A stretch of DNA of 64,000 bases from Marinobacter lipolyticus (GTDB lineage: Bacteria > Pseudomonadota > Gammaproteobacteria > Pseudomonadales > Oleiphilaceae): the NCBI RefSeq assembly GCF_018424605.1, contig NZ_QTKT01000009.1, forward strand, positions 1 to 64,000, written 5' to 3'. Below, piece after piece: positions 34,011 to 45,293 of the stretch. A program made the position numbers and the translations under genes. Under the pieces are notes generated by a model. It was not told the DNA's origin and did no database searches. It saw only the letters and a program-made list of their open reading frames with translations. Position 1 is the first letter of the stretch, and each line of letters opens with the position of its first letter.

Positions 34011-34021
34011 GGGAGCGAATT

Positions 34022-35077
34022 GTGGATCGGGATATCAAGATTTCCATCCGGAACCTGTACAAGATTTTCGGCCCCATCCCGGATGTTGCCCTGGCCTATG
34101 TCCGCCGTGGTATGGGCAAGGCCGAACTGCTGGAAAAACACAACCACGTGCTGGGTCTGCAGGACATTAACGTGGATATCCGCGAAGGCGAGATCACCGT
34201 CATCATGGGTCTGTCCGGCTCGGGCAAATCTACCCTCATCCGCCACCTGAACCGGCTGATCGAACCGACCGCCGGGGAAATCCGCGTCGACGGTCAGGAC
34301 GTGCTGCAGTTCAATGAGGAGCAACTGCGCACCTTGCGGCGTGAGCGAATGTCGATGGTGTTCCAGAAATTCGCCCTGCTGCCCCATAAGACGGTGCTGG
34401 AAAACGCCGGTATGGCGCTACTGGTACGCGGTTTCTCGGTGGAAGAATTTGAATCGGAAGCGAGAAAATGGCTGGCGCGAGTGGGCCTGGAGGGCAACGA
34501 GAACCAGTACCCTCACCAGCTTTCCGGCGGTATGCAGCAACGGGTCGGGATTGCCCGCGCGCTGGCGTCGAACTCGCCGGTGATGCTGATGGACGAAGCC
34601 TTCTCGGCTCTCGACCCTCTGATCCGCTCCGACATGCAGGACCTGCTGCTGGAACTGCAGGACGAACTCCACAAGACCATCGTGTTCATCACGCACGACC
34701 TCGATGAAGCGCTGAAGCTCGCGGACCACCTGGTCATCCTCAAGGATGGCTACATCGTTCAGCAGGGGGAACCGCAGGAAATCCTGATGAATGCCAACGA
34801 TCCCTACATCATCGACTTCATCAGCGATATCAACCGGGCGCGGGTGCTGCGCGTACGCTCGATTATGAAGAAAACCACTGAAGCGCCAGCTGACAGCGCC
34901 GGCGATATTTCCGAGCGCGACAACCTGGAATCGGTCATTGCCATGTCAGAGGGCGACACCGAGCGAACCTATCGGGTTATGCGCCGTGACAAGCAGGTCG
35001 GTGTGCTGGAGATGAAAGATCTGGTACGGGCACTGGTACCGACCGAGGGGGCAGAAGCGCAAGAGCGGGTGCAGTAA
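34022..35077 (+). CDS. proV: glycine betaine type ABC transporter, ATP-binding subunit
   Basis: 351 residues from a GTG with AGGGAGCG upstream. Walker A is GLSGSGKST, the signature LSGGMQQR, Walker B VMLMDEAF and the switch FITHD. The N-terminal VYKIFG-like block (NLYKIFGPIPDVALAYVRRG) is typical of the ProV/OpuAA branch, and the C-terminal 70 residues (LRVRSIMKKTT, YRVMRRDKQVGVLEM) are a degenerate CBS region that in related systems senses ionic strength. It closes the operon, eight bases from a convergent gene. Confidence 0.92.
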   Translation: MDRDIKISIRNLYKIFGPIPDVALAYVRRGMGKAELLEKHNHVLGLQDINVDIREGEITVIMGLSGSGKSTLIRHLNRLIEPTAGEIRVDGQDVLQFNEEQLRTLRRERMSMVFQKFALLPHKTVLENAGMALLVRGFSVEEFESEARKWLARVGLEGNENQYPHQLSGGMQQRVGIARALASNSPVMLMDEAFSALDPLIRSDMQDLLLELQDELHKTIVFITHDLDEALKLADHLVILKDGYIVQQGEPQEILMNANDPYIIDFISDINRARVLRVRSIMKKTTEAPADSAGDISERDNLESVIAMSEGDTERTYRVMRRDKQVGVLEMKDLVRALVPTEGAEAQERVQ

Positions 35078-35084
35078 ACGGCAC

Positions 35085-36149
35085 TCAGACCTCCTGCTCC
35101 CGCGTCTTGCCCTCGCGGATGTTCTCGCGCGCTTCTTCGCGTTCTTCCCGATCTGCCTCTGGCACCTCGTGCTCATCCGCGCGGGACGGGCGGAAACACA
35201 GGGTCGTGAGAATCGGAAAGTGGTCCGAACCGAACGGCGCCAGCCGTTCAATCCGCCCCAGCGTGAAATGCTCGGTGGTGAATACGTGGTCCAGGGGCCA
35301 GCGCAGATACCAGCGTTCGGCATGAAAGGTGTTAAACATCCCGCGGCCGCGACGTGGATCCAGCATGCCACTGATCCGGCAGAACAGGCGCGTGGTGCGG
35401 GACCAGGCCACGTCGTTCAGGTCACCGGCGACAATCGCCGGATACCCTCCTTTGCGAATCTGCTCGCCAACCAGCAGCAGCTCTGCATCGCGCCAGAGCG
35501 ACTCCTCGCTCTCGCTTGGCGCCGGGGGTCTGGGGTGCAGGGCGTGCAGTTTCACCCGGTCGCCACAGGGCAGCCTCAGCCAGCCATGGATAGAGGGGAT
35601 ATCGTCCTGAATCAGGTAGTCCACCTCCGCCTCTTCCAGCGGCAACCTTGAATACAGGTGCATGCCATAAAGGTTATCCAGCGGCACCCGGATGATGGTG
35701 GGCCAGTCGCCCAGGGCGGCATCCAGCTGGTCGCCCCACCATTGATCGGACTCCAGGGTCAGCAGCACATCCGGCCGGCGCTCACGGACCTGACGGATGA
35801 GCCCTTCACTGTTGCGGTTGGGGGTCAGCACGTTGGCCACCATCAGGGTGACACAGCGGTCCTCGTTGCCCGGTTCCGCCGGCTGCACCTGCATTGGCCA
35901 GAGTCGGGTCCACGGCAGAATCCTGTACAGCTGCAGCACCAGCACCGTTCCGCACAACGCCAGAATCCACAGGCGCAGCCCTTCCCCGGCCAGCCACAGC
36001 GCCGCCATGGCCACCAAAACCGTGACACTGGCAATCTGCACACGGGGAAATTCGCAGGCCCGAATCCACCAGTCGTGAAGTCGCACCTTCCCGAGCACGC
36101 TCACGATCAGCAGGCCCGCAGCGAGCAACAGCAAAATGTAAGTGATCAA
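35085..36149 (-). CDS. endonuclease/exonuclease/phosphatase (EEP) family membrane protein
   Basis: 354 residues. Two or three N-terminal membrane helices (ITYILLLLAAGLLIVSVL, VTVLVAMAALWLAGEGLRLWIL) are followed by an EEP-fold domain with LMVANVL, LTLESDQWW, VAGDLNDVAW and GSDHFPILTTL, giving the Asn, Glu, Asp/Asn and Asp-His pair expected of the family. The C-terminus is highly charged. Bacterial members with this layout are uncharacterised and may act on lipids or phosphodiesters outside the membrane. It is convergent with the transporter operon. Confidence 0.85.
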   Translation of the reverse strand: MITYILLLLAAGLLIVSVLGKVRLHDWWIRACEFPRVQIASVTVLVAMAALWLAGEGLRLWILALCGTVLVLQLYRILPWTRLWPMQVQPAEPGNEDRCVTLMVANVLTPNRNSEGLIRQVRERRPDVLLTLESDQWWGDQLDAALGDWPTIIRVPLDNLYGMHLYSRLPLEEAEVDYLIQDDIPSIHGWLRLPCGDRVKLHALHPRPPAPSESEESLWRDAELLLVGEQIRKGGYPAIVAGDLNDVAWSRTTRLFCRISGMLDPRRGRGMFNTFHAERWYLRWPLDHVFTTEHFTLGRIERLAPFGSDHFPILTTLCFRPSRADEHEVPEADREEREEARENIREGKTREQEV

Positions 36150-36279
36150 ACACGCCTCCGCGGCATTGGCTATCCTTTACCTTTTAAAACATAAACCATT
36201 TGGCTCGTTTGTGCCGCTGACAATCCGTTAAGCCCCCTGACCTCGTATCTGTTGTGCACCCAGAACAAAAGGACACGTA

Positions 36280-37614
36280 ATGACAAAGTTACAGGACGAC
36301 ATCGAGAACTATCTGAGTCACAGCCACCCCCATTCCGACGAATATCACCAGGCCGTCAGGGAAGTGTTTGACGACATCGCCGAGGTCTATCGCAAGGAGC
36401 CGGCCTACCGCCGGTGGAATATTGCGGAGCGCATGCTTGAGCCGGACCGTATTGTCCGTTTCCGGGTGTGCTGGGAAGACGACAATGGCCAGGTACAGGT
36501 CAACCGCGGCTGGCGGGTTCAGTTCAATAATGTGCTGGGTGCGTACAAGGGTGGCATCCGATTCGATCCCTCGGTGAACGAGAGCGTTCTCAAGTTTCTG
36601 GGGTTCGAGCAGTGCTTCAAGAACGCGCTGACGGGGCTACCCATGGGCGGCGGTAAAGGCGGCGCAGATTTCGACCCCAAGGGGCGCAGTGAGCGGGAGA
36701 TCATGCGGTTCTGCCAGGCCTACATGCAGGAGCTGCATCGCCATATCGGGCCCAACGTCGACGTACCGGCCGGCGACATCAACGTGGGCCCGCGGGAGAT
36801 CGGGTTTCTGTACGGGCATTACGTCAAGCTCACCAATCGCTGGGAGGGTGTGCTGACGGGCAAGTCTCCGGGGTTCGGGGGCAGTTGCGGCCGCACCGAA
36901 GCCACCGGCTACGGTGTGGTGTATTTCCTCAAGAACATGCTGCAGGCCCACGATCAAAGCCTGGAAAGCCAGCGGGTACTGATTTCCGGCGCTGGCACGG
37001 TTGCCCTCTATGCCGCGGAGAAATGCATCCGGGAGGGCGCTAAAGTCATCACCGTGTCGGATTCCAGAGGCACCCGGGTGTTCCGCAACGGCATGAGTGA
37101 AAAGGAGCTGGTCAGCCTCCGTACCCTGAAACTGGAGCAGCACGGCTCACTGGAAGATGCCGACTGCGGTACCTGGCACAGCAACAAAACCCCCTGGTTC
37201 GCAGCCAAAGGCGCAATCGCACTGCCCTGCGCCACGCAGAATGAAGTGGACGGCAAGGCGATGAAACGACTGATCGGGAACGATCTGCTCGCCCTGTGCG
37301 AAGGTGCCAATATGCCCCTGACCCAGGAAGCACACGATAAGCTGATCGACGCCAACCTGCTGTACGGCCCGGGCAAGGCCGCCAACGCCGGTGGTGTGGC
37401 GGTATCCGGACTGGAGCGCTCGCAGAATGCCTCACTGCAGAGTTGGAGCATGGACAAAGTCGACACCATGCTCAGTGGCATTATGGAGGATATTCATAAC
37501 CGTTGTATTGAGCACGTGAAGCGAAAAGACGGCATCTACCCCTACAGCAAGGGCGCGAATCTTTACGCGTTCAAAAAACTGGCCGAGGCGATGATGGCCT
37601 ACGGCGTCAAATAG
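36280..37614 (+). CDS. gdhA: NADP-specific glutamate dehydrogenase
   Basis: 444 residues, the standard length of the hexameric NADP enzyme. GAYKGGIRFDPSVNES is the glutamate-binding region, LPMGGGKGG holds the catalytic lysine, DVPAGDINVGPREIGFLYG follows, and the Rossmann part has ISGAGTVALYAAEKC. It converts ammonium and 2-oxoglutarate to glutamate in the cytoplasm. AAAGGACA lies before the ATG. It is a single gene, closed by a terminator shared with katG. Confidence 0.95.
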   Translation: MTKLQDDIENYLSHSHPHSDEYHQAVREVFDDIAEVYRKEPAYRRWNIAERMLEPDRIVRFRVCWEDDNGQVQVNRGWRVQFNNVLGAYKGGIRFDPSVNESVLKFLGFEQCFKNALTGLPMGGGKGGADFDPKGRSEREIMRFCQAYMQELHRHIGPNVDVPAGDINVGPREIGFLYGHYVKLTNRWEGVLTGKSPGFGGSCGRTEATGYGVVYFLKNMLQAHDQSLESQRVLISGAGTVALYAAEKCIREGAKVITVSDSRGTRVFRNGMSEKELVSLRTLKLEQHGSLEDADCGTWHSNKTPWFAAKGAIALPCATQNEVDGKAMKRLIGNDLLALCEGANMPLTQEAHDKLIDANLLYGPGKAANAGGVAVSGLERSQNASLQSWSMDKVDTMLSGIMEDIHNRCIEHVKRKDGIYPYSKGANLYAFKKLAEAMMAYGVK

Positions 37615-37636
37615 CACCGGCCGCACTACGGAGCAC

Positions 37637-37674
37637 AAAAAAAGGGCGCTGCCGATGACGGCAACGCCCTTTTT
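37637..37674. terminator. bidirectional terminator between gdhA and katG
   Basis: AAAAAGGGCG (37639-37648) pairs with CGCCCTTTTT (37665-37674), with GCCG/CGGC pairing inside. A-run on one side and T-run on the other serve both convergent genes. Confidence 0.85.
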
Positions 37675-37687
37675 ACTTACTGGTGAT

Positions 37688-39970
<2,283 letters not shown>

Positions 39971-40118
39971 TCAATGTACTCCAATACCCCTGCATTGGAT
40001 TAAGTTGCATTTTCTAACCAGAACGATAGCCTGCATTTATTACAAAAGCAGACGCCGAAACACAGCCTGAATCGGTCTACGATTCGTGCCTTCCCAAGCA
40101 TAATCGGAAATTCACGGA

Positions 40119-42203
40119 TTACCCGCCGGGCACGGAACGTCTCGGCTCTTCCGTTGACGGATCACCCGCCCTCGCCAGGGTGCGTACCCGGGCGTAGTCT
40201 TCTTCGCTGAACACCCCGTTCACCCCGGAAATCGCGGCCAGTTCCATGCCGTGCCTGAGGCCGAGCCGGTAGATCTCGCGCACCTTTTCCCACTCAATGT
40301 GGCGTCCCAGGGTGAAATTCTCGAACCGGCTCTCAAGGGCCAGCACGATCGTTTCCGCCAGGCAGGCGTAAGCAACCCCCCGGGGCAACCCGATGTCTTT
40401 CATGTGCACATCACCTGGCAGGCGGATCTCGCCGGACTCAATCACCAGCACATCCGGGCGTTTGGCGACATCCTCGGCGGGGATATCCAGGGGGCGGGCC
40501 ACATCGGTGATCACACACCCGGGCTTTACCTGCATGATATCGAGCACCCGTTTGCCGGCACCGGACGTGGCGGTGACCACCATATCCATGTCCGCCAGCT
40601 CGCGATCCGTCGAGGCCGACACATGGATAGTGGCGCCCGGTGTCTCCTGCAGAATACTGTCGCGAAGGGCAAGCAGCTTGGCGGCTTCGGGCGATACCAG
40701 CACCACCTCGTCCACGGCCTTGACCAGCAACCTGGCACAGACCGATCCAATGGCCCCGGTTGCCCCCACCACCATCGCCTTGCCCGCCATTTTCCCGCTC
40801 GGACCGATGGCCACCAGGCCAATTTTCTTCACCGCTTCGTGGGCCGCCCACAGGGCGCCTGACGCGCTGTAGCTGTTGCCCGTGGTGATCGGCAGCGGCG
40901 CCCGTTTGGCGACGGTGATGCCGGCGTCTCCCACCACTTTGGTGAAAGCCCCCAGGCCCATGATCTGCGCGCCCAGTTTTTTCGCCAACCTGGCCGCCGC
41001 CAGTAATCGGCTGTAGGTGAATTCCGGCCCGTGAGACATGATTTCCTTGGGAGTACCGCCAACCGTGATCAGCCAACCCTCGGCCTCATCACCCGTGGGT
41101 GAGGTCACCCCCTGCACTCTGGAGTACACAAATGGCGGCGTGTAGGCCACCGCTTTTTCCACAAGATTCATAACGCCGGCTGGCGACACACTGGCGATCC
41201 AATCCAACGGCGGGGTTTTGGTGAGATACTGCTGCGACAGCGGGTGGATGACAAAGGCGAACCGGTTCACCCGGCGATAGCCATTGGGGTAAAGAATCCG
41301 CGGCTCGATGCCCAGTTGATCGATTACGTCCAGAAAATCGTTGGCCGCCAATTGCGCTGGCGCCCGTTCAAGCGCGGCACTGATCATCGCCTCCATGACG
41401 TTGGCTCCCACCGGACGGTCGTTGAGCCAGGGGCTGTAATCCACCACCATCGCCACTTTGCGGGAACGCATCCAGTCCAGTGACTGTTCGGTGATCCGCG
41501 AGGTAATCACGGTTTTTCCATCCAGCTCGGTCTGGGTGAAATCCGCCAGCTCGCCAATTGTCGCCACCAGCACATGGGCCTGTTTGACCGCATGATGAAG
41601 GGAGCCCCGCACCAGCCCTTCCCCGAGCCGATACAGTGGATTGTGGATGAAACTCTCAAGTGCCCGCACGGCCGTCGGCCTGTATAGCAAAGGGGCGGTA
41701 ATGGCGGTATAGCGCTCCAGTTGCTGCAACGAGGTCAGCATCCGTGGCACACCGAAATCCGTGTACGGATCTGCGAACTGCAGATTCTCCGTGTGTTCCG
41801 ACAGCGCCAGAGCAATGCGATAACTGGCCTGGCCGTTGAAACACAGCACCCGGGCGTTGTCGAAAAAATGCCCGAGCTGGCTTTGGGTATGCCGTACCGC
41901 CCACTCCTGAAGAATCCGCCGCAGCCCCGCGCCAGTGGTCACGGACTTGTCAGGAACACAGGCTTCCAGACGCGCGGTGTCCGGATGTTCAATCTGCTCC
42001 CGGCCGACCTGGTAATGGTCGTGTACCATGCTCAGGCCGATGGCATCGGCCTGCTCCCGCACGCTGTCGAGAACTGCTTCCGCCCGCTCCAGGTCGCCGT
42101 CGGTTCCGATACGGATTACCCGGAAATCCTGCCCCAAGAAGGCGGTTTCCAGCTGATAGTCATAGTCTGATGAGCCCTGGCTGACACTGACAACGGTTTT
42201 CAT
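40119..42203 (-). CDS. acyl-ACP-reductase-like protein with an unknown N-terminal module
   Basis: 694 residues from the ATG at 42203 (AAGGAC upstream). Residues about 313-655 align with cyanobacterial acyl-ACP reductase (AAR): FVIHPLS at the start, GLGAFTKVV, TTGNSYSASG, the NADPH motif VGATGAIGSVC near 478 and ACLAE around Cys614, which matches the acyl-thioester cysteine (Cys294) of the Synechococcus enzyme, followed by FTLGRHIEWEKVREI. AAR reduces acyl-ACP to a fatty aldehyde. Residues 1-310 have no family I recognise. It stands alone, divergent from the class I aldolase. It may make aldehyde from an activated acyl group. Confidence 0.7.
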   Translation of the reverse strand: MKTVVSVSQGSSDYDYQLETAFLGQDFRVIRIGTDGDLERAEAVLDSVREQADAIGLSMVHDHYQVGREQIEHPDTARLEACVPDKSVTTGAGLRRILQEWAVRHTQSQLGHFFDNARVLCFNGQASYRIALALSEHTENLQFADPYTDFGVPRMLTSLQQLERYTAITAPLLYRPTAVRALESFIHNPLYRLGEGLVRGSLHHAVKQAHVLVATIGELADFTQTELDGKTVITSRITEQSLDWMRSRKVAMVVDYSPWLNDRPVGANVMEAMISAALERAPAQLAANDFLDVIDQLGIEPRILYPNGYRRVNRFAFVIHPLSQQYLTKTPPLDWIASVSPAGVMNLVEKAVAYTPPFVYSRVQGVTSPTGDEAEGWLITVGGTPKEIMSHGPEFTYSRLLAAARLAKKLGAQIMGLGAFTKVVGDAGITVAKRAPLPITTGNSYSASGALWAAHEAVKKIGLVAIGPSGKMAGKAMVVGATGAIGSVCARLLVKAVDEVVLVSPEAAKLLALRDSILQETPGATIHVSASTDRELADMDMVVTATSGAGKRVLDIMQVKPGCVITDVARPLDIPAEDVAKRPDVLVIESGEIRLPGDVHMKDIGLPRGVAYACLAETIVLALESRFENFTLGRHIEWEKVREIYRLGLRHGMELAAISGVNGVFSEEDYARVRTLARAGDPSTEEPRRSVPGG

Positions 42204-42343
42204 GACCGGCGTCCTTACTTTTCTGTTCCCTGAAACAAGCTTAAGTCTGATTTCCCCCGCCTGCCTTTGCACAGATCAAAATTTAATCTGCCAGGACGGT
42301 CTACACTGGATAACACGCCATCCACCGTACAAGGAGAGATCAT

Positions 42344-43360
42344 ATGGGCCATCATCAGGAACTGGCAGACACGGTCGAGAAACTGGTCCAGAAGGGCAAG
42401 GGCATTCTCGCCGCCGATGAGAGCGCGCCGACCATCGCCAAACGGTTTGCAGCCATTGGTGTCGAGTCCACGGAGCAGAAACGCCGTGAGTACCGCAGCC
42501 TGATTTTTTCTACACCGGAGCTGGGTGATTACATCAGTGGGGTGATTCTTTATGAGGAAACCCTGAACCAGAAGAGTCTCGACAATGCGCCGATGGCAGA
42601 ACTGCTTCTGCGTCAGGGCATTGTGCCCGGCATCAAGGTGGATAAGGGAAAAGGGCCGCTTGCCAATGCCCCGGGGGATGAGATCACCTTCGGGTTGGAC
42701 GGGCTTGAGGAGCGGCTCTCGGGGTATCGTGATCAGGGCGCCCGCTTCGCGAAATGGCGGAACGTCTATCACATCACCGACACCAACCCCGGCGCGCTGG
42801 CCATCGAGGCGAACGCCGAAGTGCTGGCTCGCTACGCCGCTGTCTGTCAGTCCCTGGGCATAGTGCCGATTGTGGAGCCGGAGGTGCTGATAGACGGGTA
42901 CCACACGATTGAACACTGCGCACTGGTCAGCGAAGCCGTGTTGCGGGCGGTTTTCGCGGCGTTGCATCGCCACGGTGTTTTGCTGGAAGGCATGCTGCTC
43001 AAGCCCAGCATGGTAACCCCGGGCAAATCCCACACCAGCCAGGCTGGCCCCGAACGGGTGGCGGAAGCCACTCTGAACGTGTTCCGCCGGGCGGTTCCCG
43101 CGGCCGTGCCGGGCATCGTGTTTCTCTCAGGCGGGCAGACACCGGAACAGGCGACCGCCAACCTGAATGCCATCAACCAGCACGGCCCGCAACCCTGGGA
43201 ACTGAGTTTTTCTTACGGACGGGCGTTGCAGGAGCCTGCCCAGAAAGCCTGGGCGGGGGAACTCGACAATGGACCTGCGGCCCAGAGTGCCATGCACAGG
43301 CGCGCAAAACTGAACGGTGCGGCACGGGAGGGCCACTATTCACCGGACATGGAGGGCTGA
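42344..43360 (+). CDS. class I fructose-bisphosphate aldolase
   Basis: 338 residues. KGILAADESAPTIAKRF and GIKVDKGKGPL are class I aldolase signatures and the Schiff-base lysine is Lys220 in GMLLKPSMV. The enzyme cleaves fructose 1,6-bisphosphate or runs in the gluconeogenic direction. AAGGAGA precedes the ATG. This is the eukaryote-like class I type rather than the metal-dependent class II more usual in gammaproteobacteria. It stands alone. Confidence 0.93.
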   Translation: MGHHQELADTVEKLVQKGKGILAADESAPTIAKRFAAIGVESTEQKRREYRSLIFSTPELGDYISGVILYEETLNQKSLDNAPMAELLLRQGIVPGIKVDKGKGPLANAPGDEITFGLDGLEERLSGYRDQGARFAKWRNVYHITDTNPGALAIEANAEVLARYAAVCQSLGIVPIVEPEVLIDGYHTIEHCALVSEAVLRAVFAALHRHGVLLEGMLLKPSMVTPGKSHTSQAGPERVAEATLNVFRRAVPAAVPGIVFLSGGQTPEQATANLNAINQHGPQPWELSFSYGRALQEPAQKAWAGELDNGPAAQSAMHRRAKLNGAAREGHYSPDMEG

Positions 43361-43369
43361 GCGCCCTCC
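43351..43369 (+). terminator. hairpin at the aldolase stop
   Basis: GGAGGGC (43351-43357) pairs with GCCCTCC (43363-43369), the stop codon lying in the five-base loop. No T run follows. Confidence 0.45.
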
Positions 43370-43475
43370 AGCCATTTACCTCCAACAGCCTGAAACGCAG
43401 CTGCCGTCTCCGTCAAACGACATGGTCCGTCCACTAAGGAGAATGTCCATCGGGGCCGAAGCCAGCTCGGCGGAT

Positions 43476-44441
43476 TCAGGCGGCGCGGGGCTCCGTCACC
43501 GGTTGCTGCAGGCACGCCAGCATTGGCGCAACCTGGCGTATCTTACGGGCTTCGGGCCAGAGCACTTCGGCTTCAACGAAACCCTGGCGAAGGTAATTGA
43601 GCCATTGTTTGATGCGGCCGGTGACAAAGCGGTCTTCCAGACGGGTCTGCAATGCCATAGCGTATTCCCGGACCAGCGCCACAGCCTCCGGCCAGGTCAT
43701 GTCGGGCACCGATTCACCGCGCTGGCTGGCGCGGATCTTACGGGCCAGGTCCGGCCGGGCAATCAGACCCCGGCCAATCATCACGTCGTCACACCCGGAC
43801 ACCTCCCGACAGCGCCAGTAGTCGTCCACCGTCCAGATCTCGCCATTGGCGATAACTCGCACGCGAACCGCTTCCCTGGCCCTGGCGATTTCCTCCCAGT
43901 AGGCGGGTGGCTTGTAACCATCGACCTTGCTGCGGGCGTGAATCACAATCTCTTCGGCGCCGGCCGCTTCCAGTGCCTGGGCACAGGCCACGCCCATGGA
44001 ACGATCGTCGTAACCCAGACGCATCTTCGCCGTGACCGGAACAGACGCCGGCACCGCCTGACGCACCTGCGCGACGATCTCATGCATCAACTCCGGCTCC
44101 CGCATCAGCACACACCCACCTTTGTGCTTATTAACGGTTTTGGCCGGGCAGCCGAAATTGATGTCAACCTGTGTCGCCCCAAGCTCTGCGGCTTTGGTGC
44201 CGTGGCGGGCCATTTGTACGGGGTCCGATCCGAGAAGCTGAACTGCCACCGGAATGCCGGCCTCAGTCAGGGAGTTGTTATGCAACTCCGGAGCGTACTT
44301 GTAAAAAATCCGGGGGGGCAGCATGCCGTGGGTCACACGAATAAACTCGGTGACGCACCGGTCAATACCGCCGACTTTGGTCAGCGTTTCGCGGATCGGT
44401 GCATCCACCAGCCCTTCCATCGGGGCAAGGATTATTCGCAT
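43476..44441 (-). CDS. dusC: tRNA-dihydrouridine(16) synthase
   Basis: 321 residues from the ATG at 44441. APMEGLVDAPIRETL at the N-terminus, Cys98 in NFGCPAKTVNKHKGG as the proton donor, KMRLGYDD, HARSKVDGYKPPAYW and MIGRGLIARPDL are the Dus signatures; the ARSK-KxGY form is that of DusC, which reduces U16 in tRNA with FMN and NADPH. The closing C-terminal helical domain is complete. It is convergent with the aldolase. Confidence 0.92.
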   Translation of the reverse strand: MRIILAPMEGLVDAPIRETLTKVGGIDRCVTEFIRVTHGMLPPRIFYKYAPELHNNSLTEAGIPVAVQLLGSDPVQMARHGTKAAELGATQVDINFGCPAKTVNKHKGGCVLMREPELMHEIVAQVRQAVPASVPVTAKMRLGYDDRSMGVACAQALEAAGAEEIVIHARSKVDGYKPPAYWEEIARAREAVRVRVIANGEIWTVDDYWRCREVSGCDDVMIGRGLIARPDLARKIRASQRGESVPDMTWPEAVALVREYAMALQTRLEDRFVTGRIKQWLNYLRQGFVEAEVLWPEARKIRQVAPMLACLQQPVTEPRAA

Positions 44442-44521
44442 GAAAACTCCGGGGGTGTTCAGGAAATGAGCGGGGCGAAATTGTAGTGGGTTCCGCACCC
44501 GCTGCCCAGTCCCCGAAAACG

Positions 44522-44965
44522 TCAGGACGCCTTGCGATGGCGCTCCATTTCATTGCGGTATTGCTTACCAAGGTCTTCTTTCTGTTTGTCCGTCAGGGCC
44601 TTGCCGGCCATCTGGAACACTTCCTGTTCTTCCTCATCCAGATGGTGTGTCACCATGTGCTTCAGCTCTTTGAACTTCTGCAGCCATTGCGGGCTGCTGT
44701 ATTCAATGTCCGAGAGCTCTTCCACCAGATCGTCCATGTCCTTGTGCTCGGCCACACTGTGGCGGGCCTTTTCCTGGGTGAGATCGACGCTCATCAGCTG
44801 GGCGTAGAAACACTTTTCTTCGGCGGCGGCATGCTGGGAGAGTTCGTCTTTGAGCATCGCGTAATTCTGCTTGCGAAGTTCTTCTGCTCCCTGGGTGTCT
44901 TCAAGACGATCCAGTAAATCCCGTTGAACTTCGTGATCCTGTCTGAGCGCTTCGAAAACGTTCAT
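44522..44965 (-). CDS. hemerythrin domain protein
   Basis: 147 residues from the ATG at 44965 (GGAGATCAG upstream). The di-iron ligands can be followed: His11, His45 and Glu49 (HAAAE), His74, His103 and His107-x-Asp/Glu (HHLDEEE). It is a cytoplasmic four-helix bundle binding oxygen or sensing oxidative stress, and is close to the YtfE-unlike stand-alone hemerythrins of proteobacteria. It lies between dusC and the DUF2835/htpG pair on the same strand, with its own promoter region of about 100 bases. Confidence 0.88.
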   Translation of the reverse strand: MNVFEALRQDHEVQRDLLDRLEDTQGAEELRKQNYAMLKDELSQHAAAEEKCFYAQLMSVDLTQEKARHSVAEHKDMDDLVEELSDIEYSSPQWLQKFKELKHMVTHHLDEEEQEVFQMAGKALTDKQKEDLGKQYRNEMERHRKAS

Positions 44966-45068
44966 TCTGATCTCCTTGTCGTTGGGTTGACGCGTTTGGA
45001 ACTCTGAAACTGTAGCCCAAAACGAGACACCGCACGGTGACTGTTTGGTAATGAGGTAAAGGATAATC

Positions 45069-45287
45069 TCAGAGCCGTTCGATGGTTTCGAACTTGCCGT
45101 GATCGTTGAAAACAATGCGGAAACTGCCGCGCACGCCGTCGCGGAGGTAAAAGCGGGAAAGAATCCGCGCCGGGAAGCGGACAGAGCGTCCGTCCCGGGC
45201 GGTGGTGTGAACGTCGGTCGCAACGCCCTGATAAAGTTTAATCCATTCATCAGGGCTGATGCTGAGGTCCACTACGATCTGCTGCAT
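45069..45287 (-). CDS. DUF2835 domain protein
   Basis: 72 residues, the length of the family. YQGVATDVHTTARDGRSVRFPARILSRFYLRDGVRGSFRI in overlapping blocks is the DUF2835 signature. The family consists of small beta-rich proteins of unknown role in gammaproteobacteria. It starts six bases after the htpG stop and should share its transcript, so it may be made under heat shock. Confidence 0.88.
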   Translation of the reverse strand: MQQIVVDLSISPDEWIKLYQGVATDVHTTARDGRSVRFPARILSRFYLRDGVRGSFRIVFNDHGKFETIERL

Positions 45288-45293
45288 GGGCGC

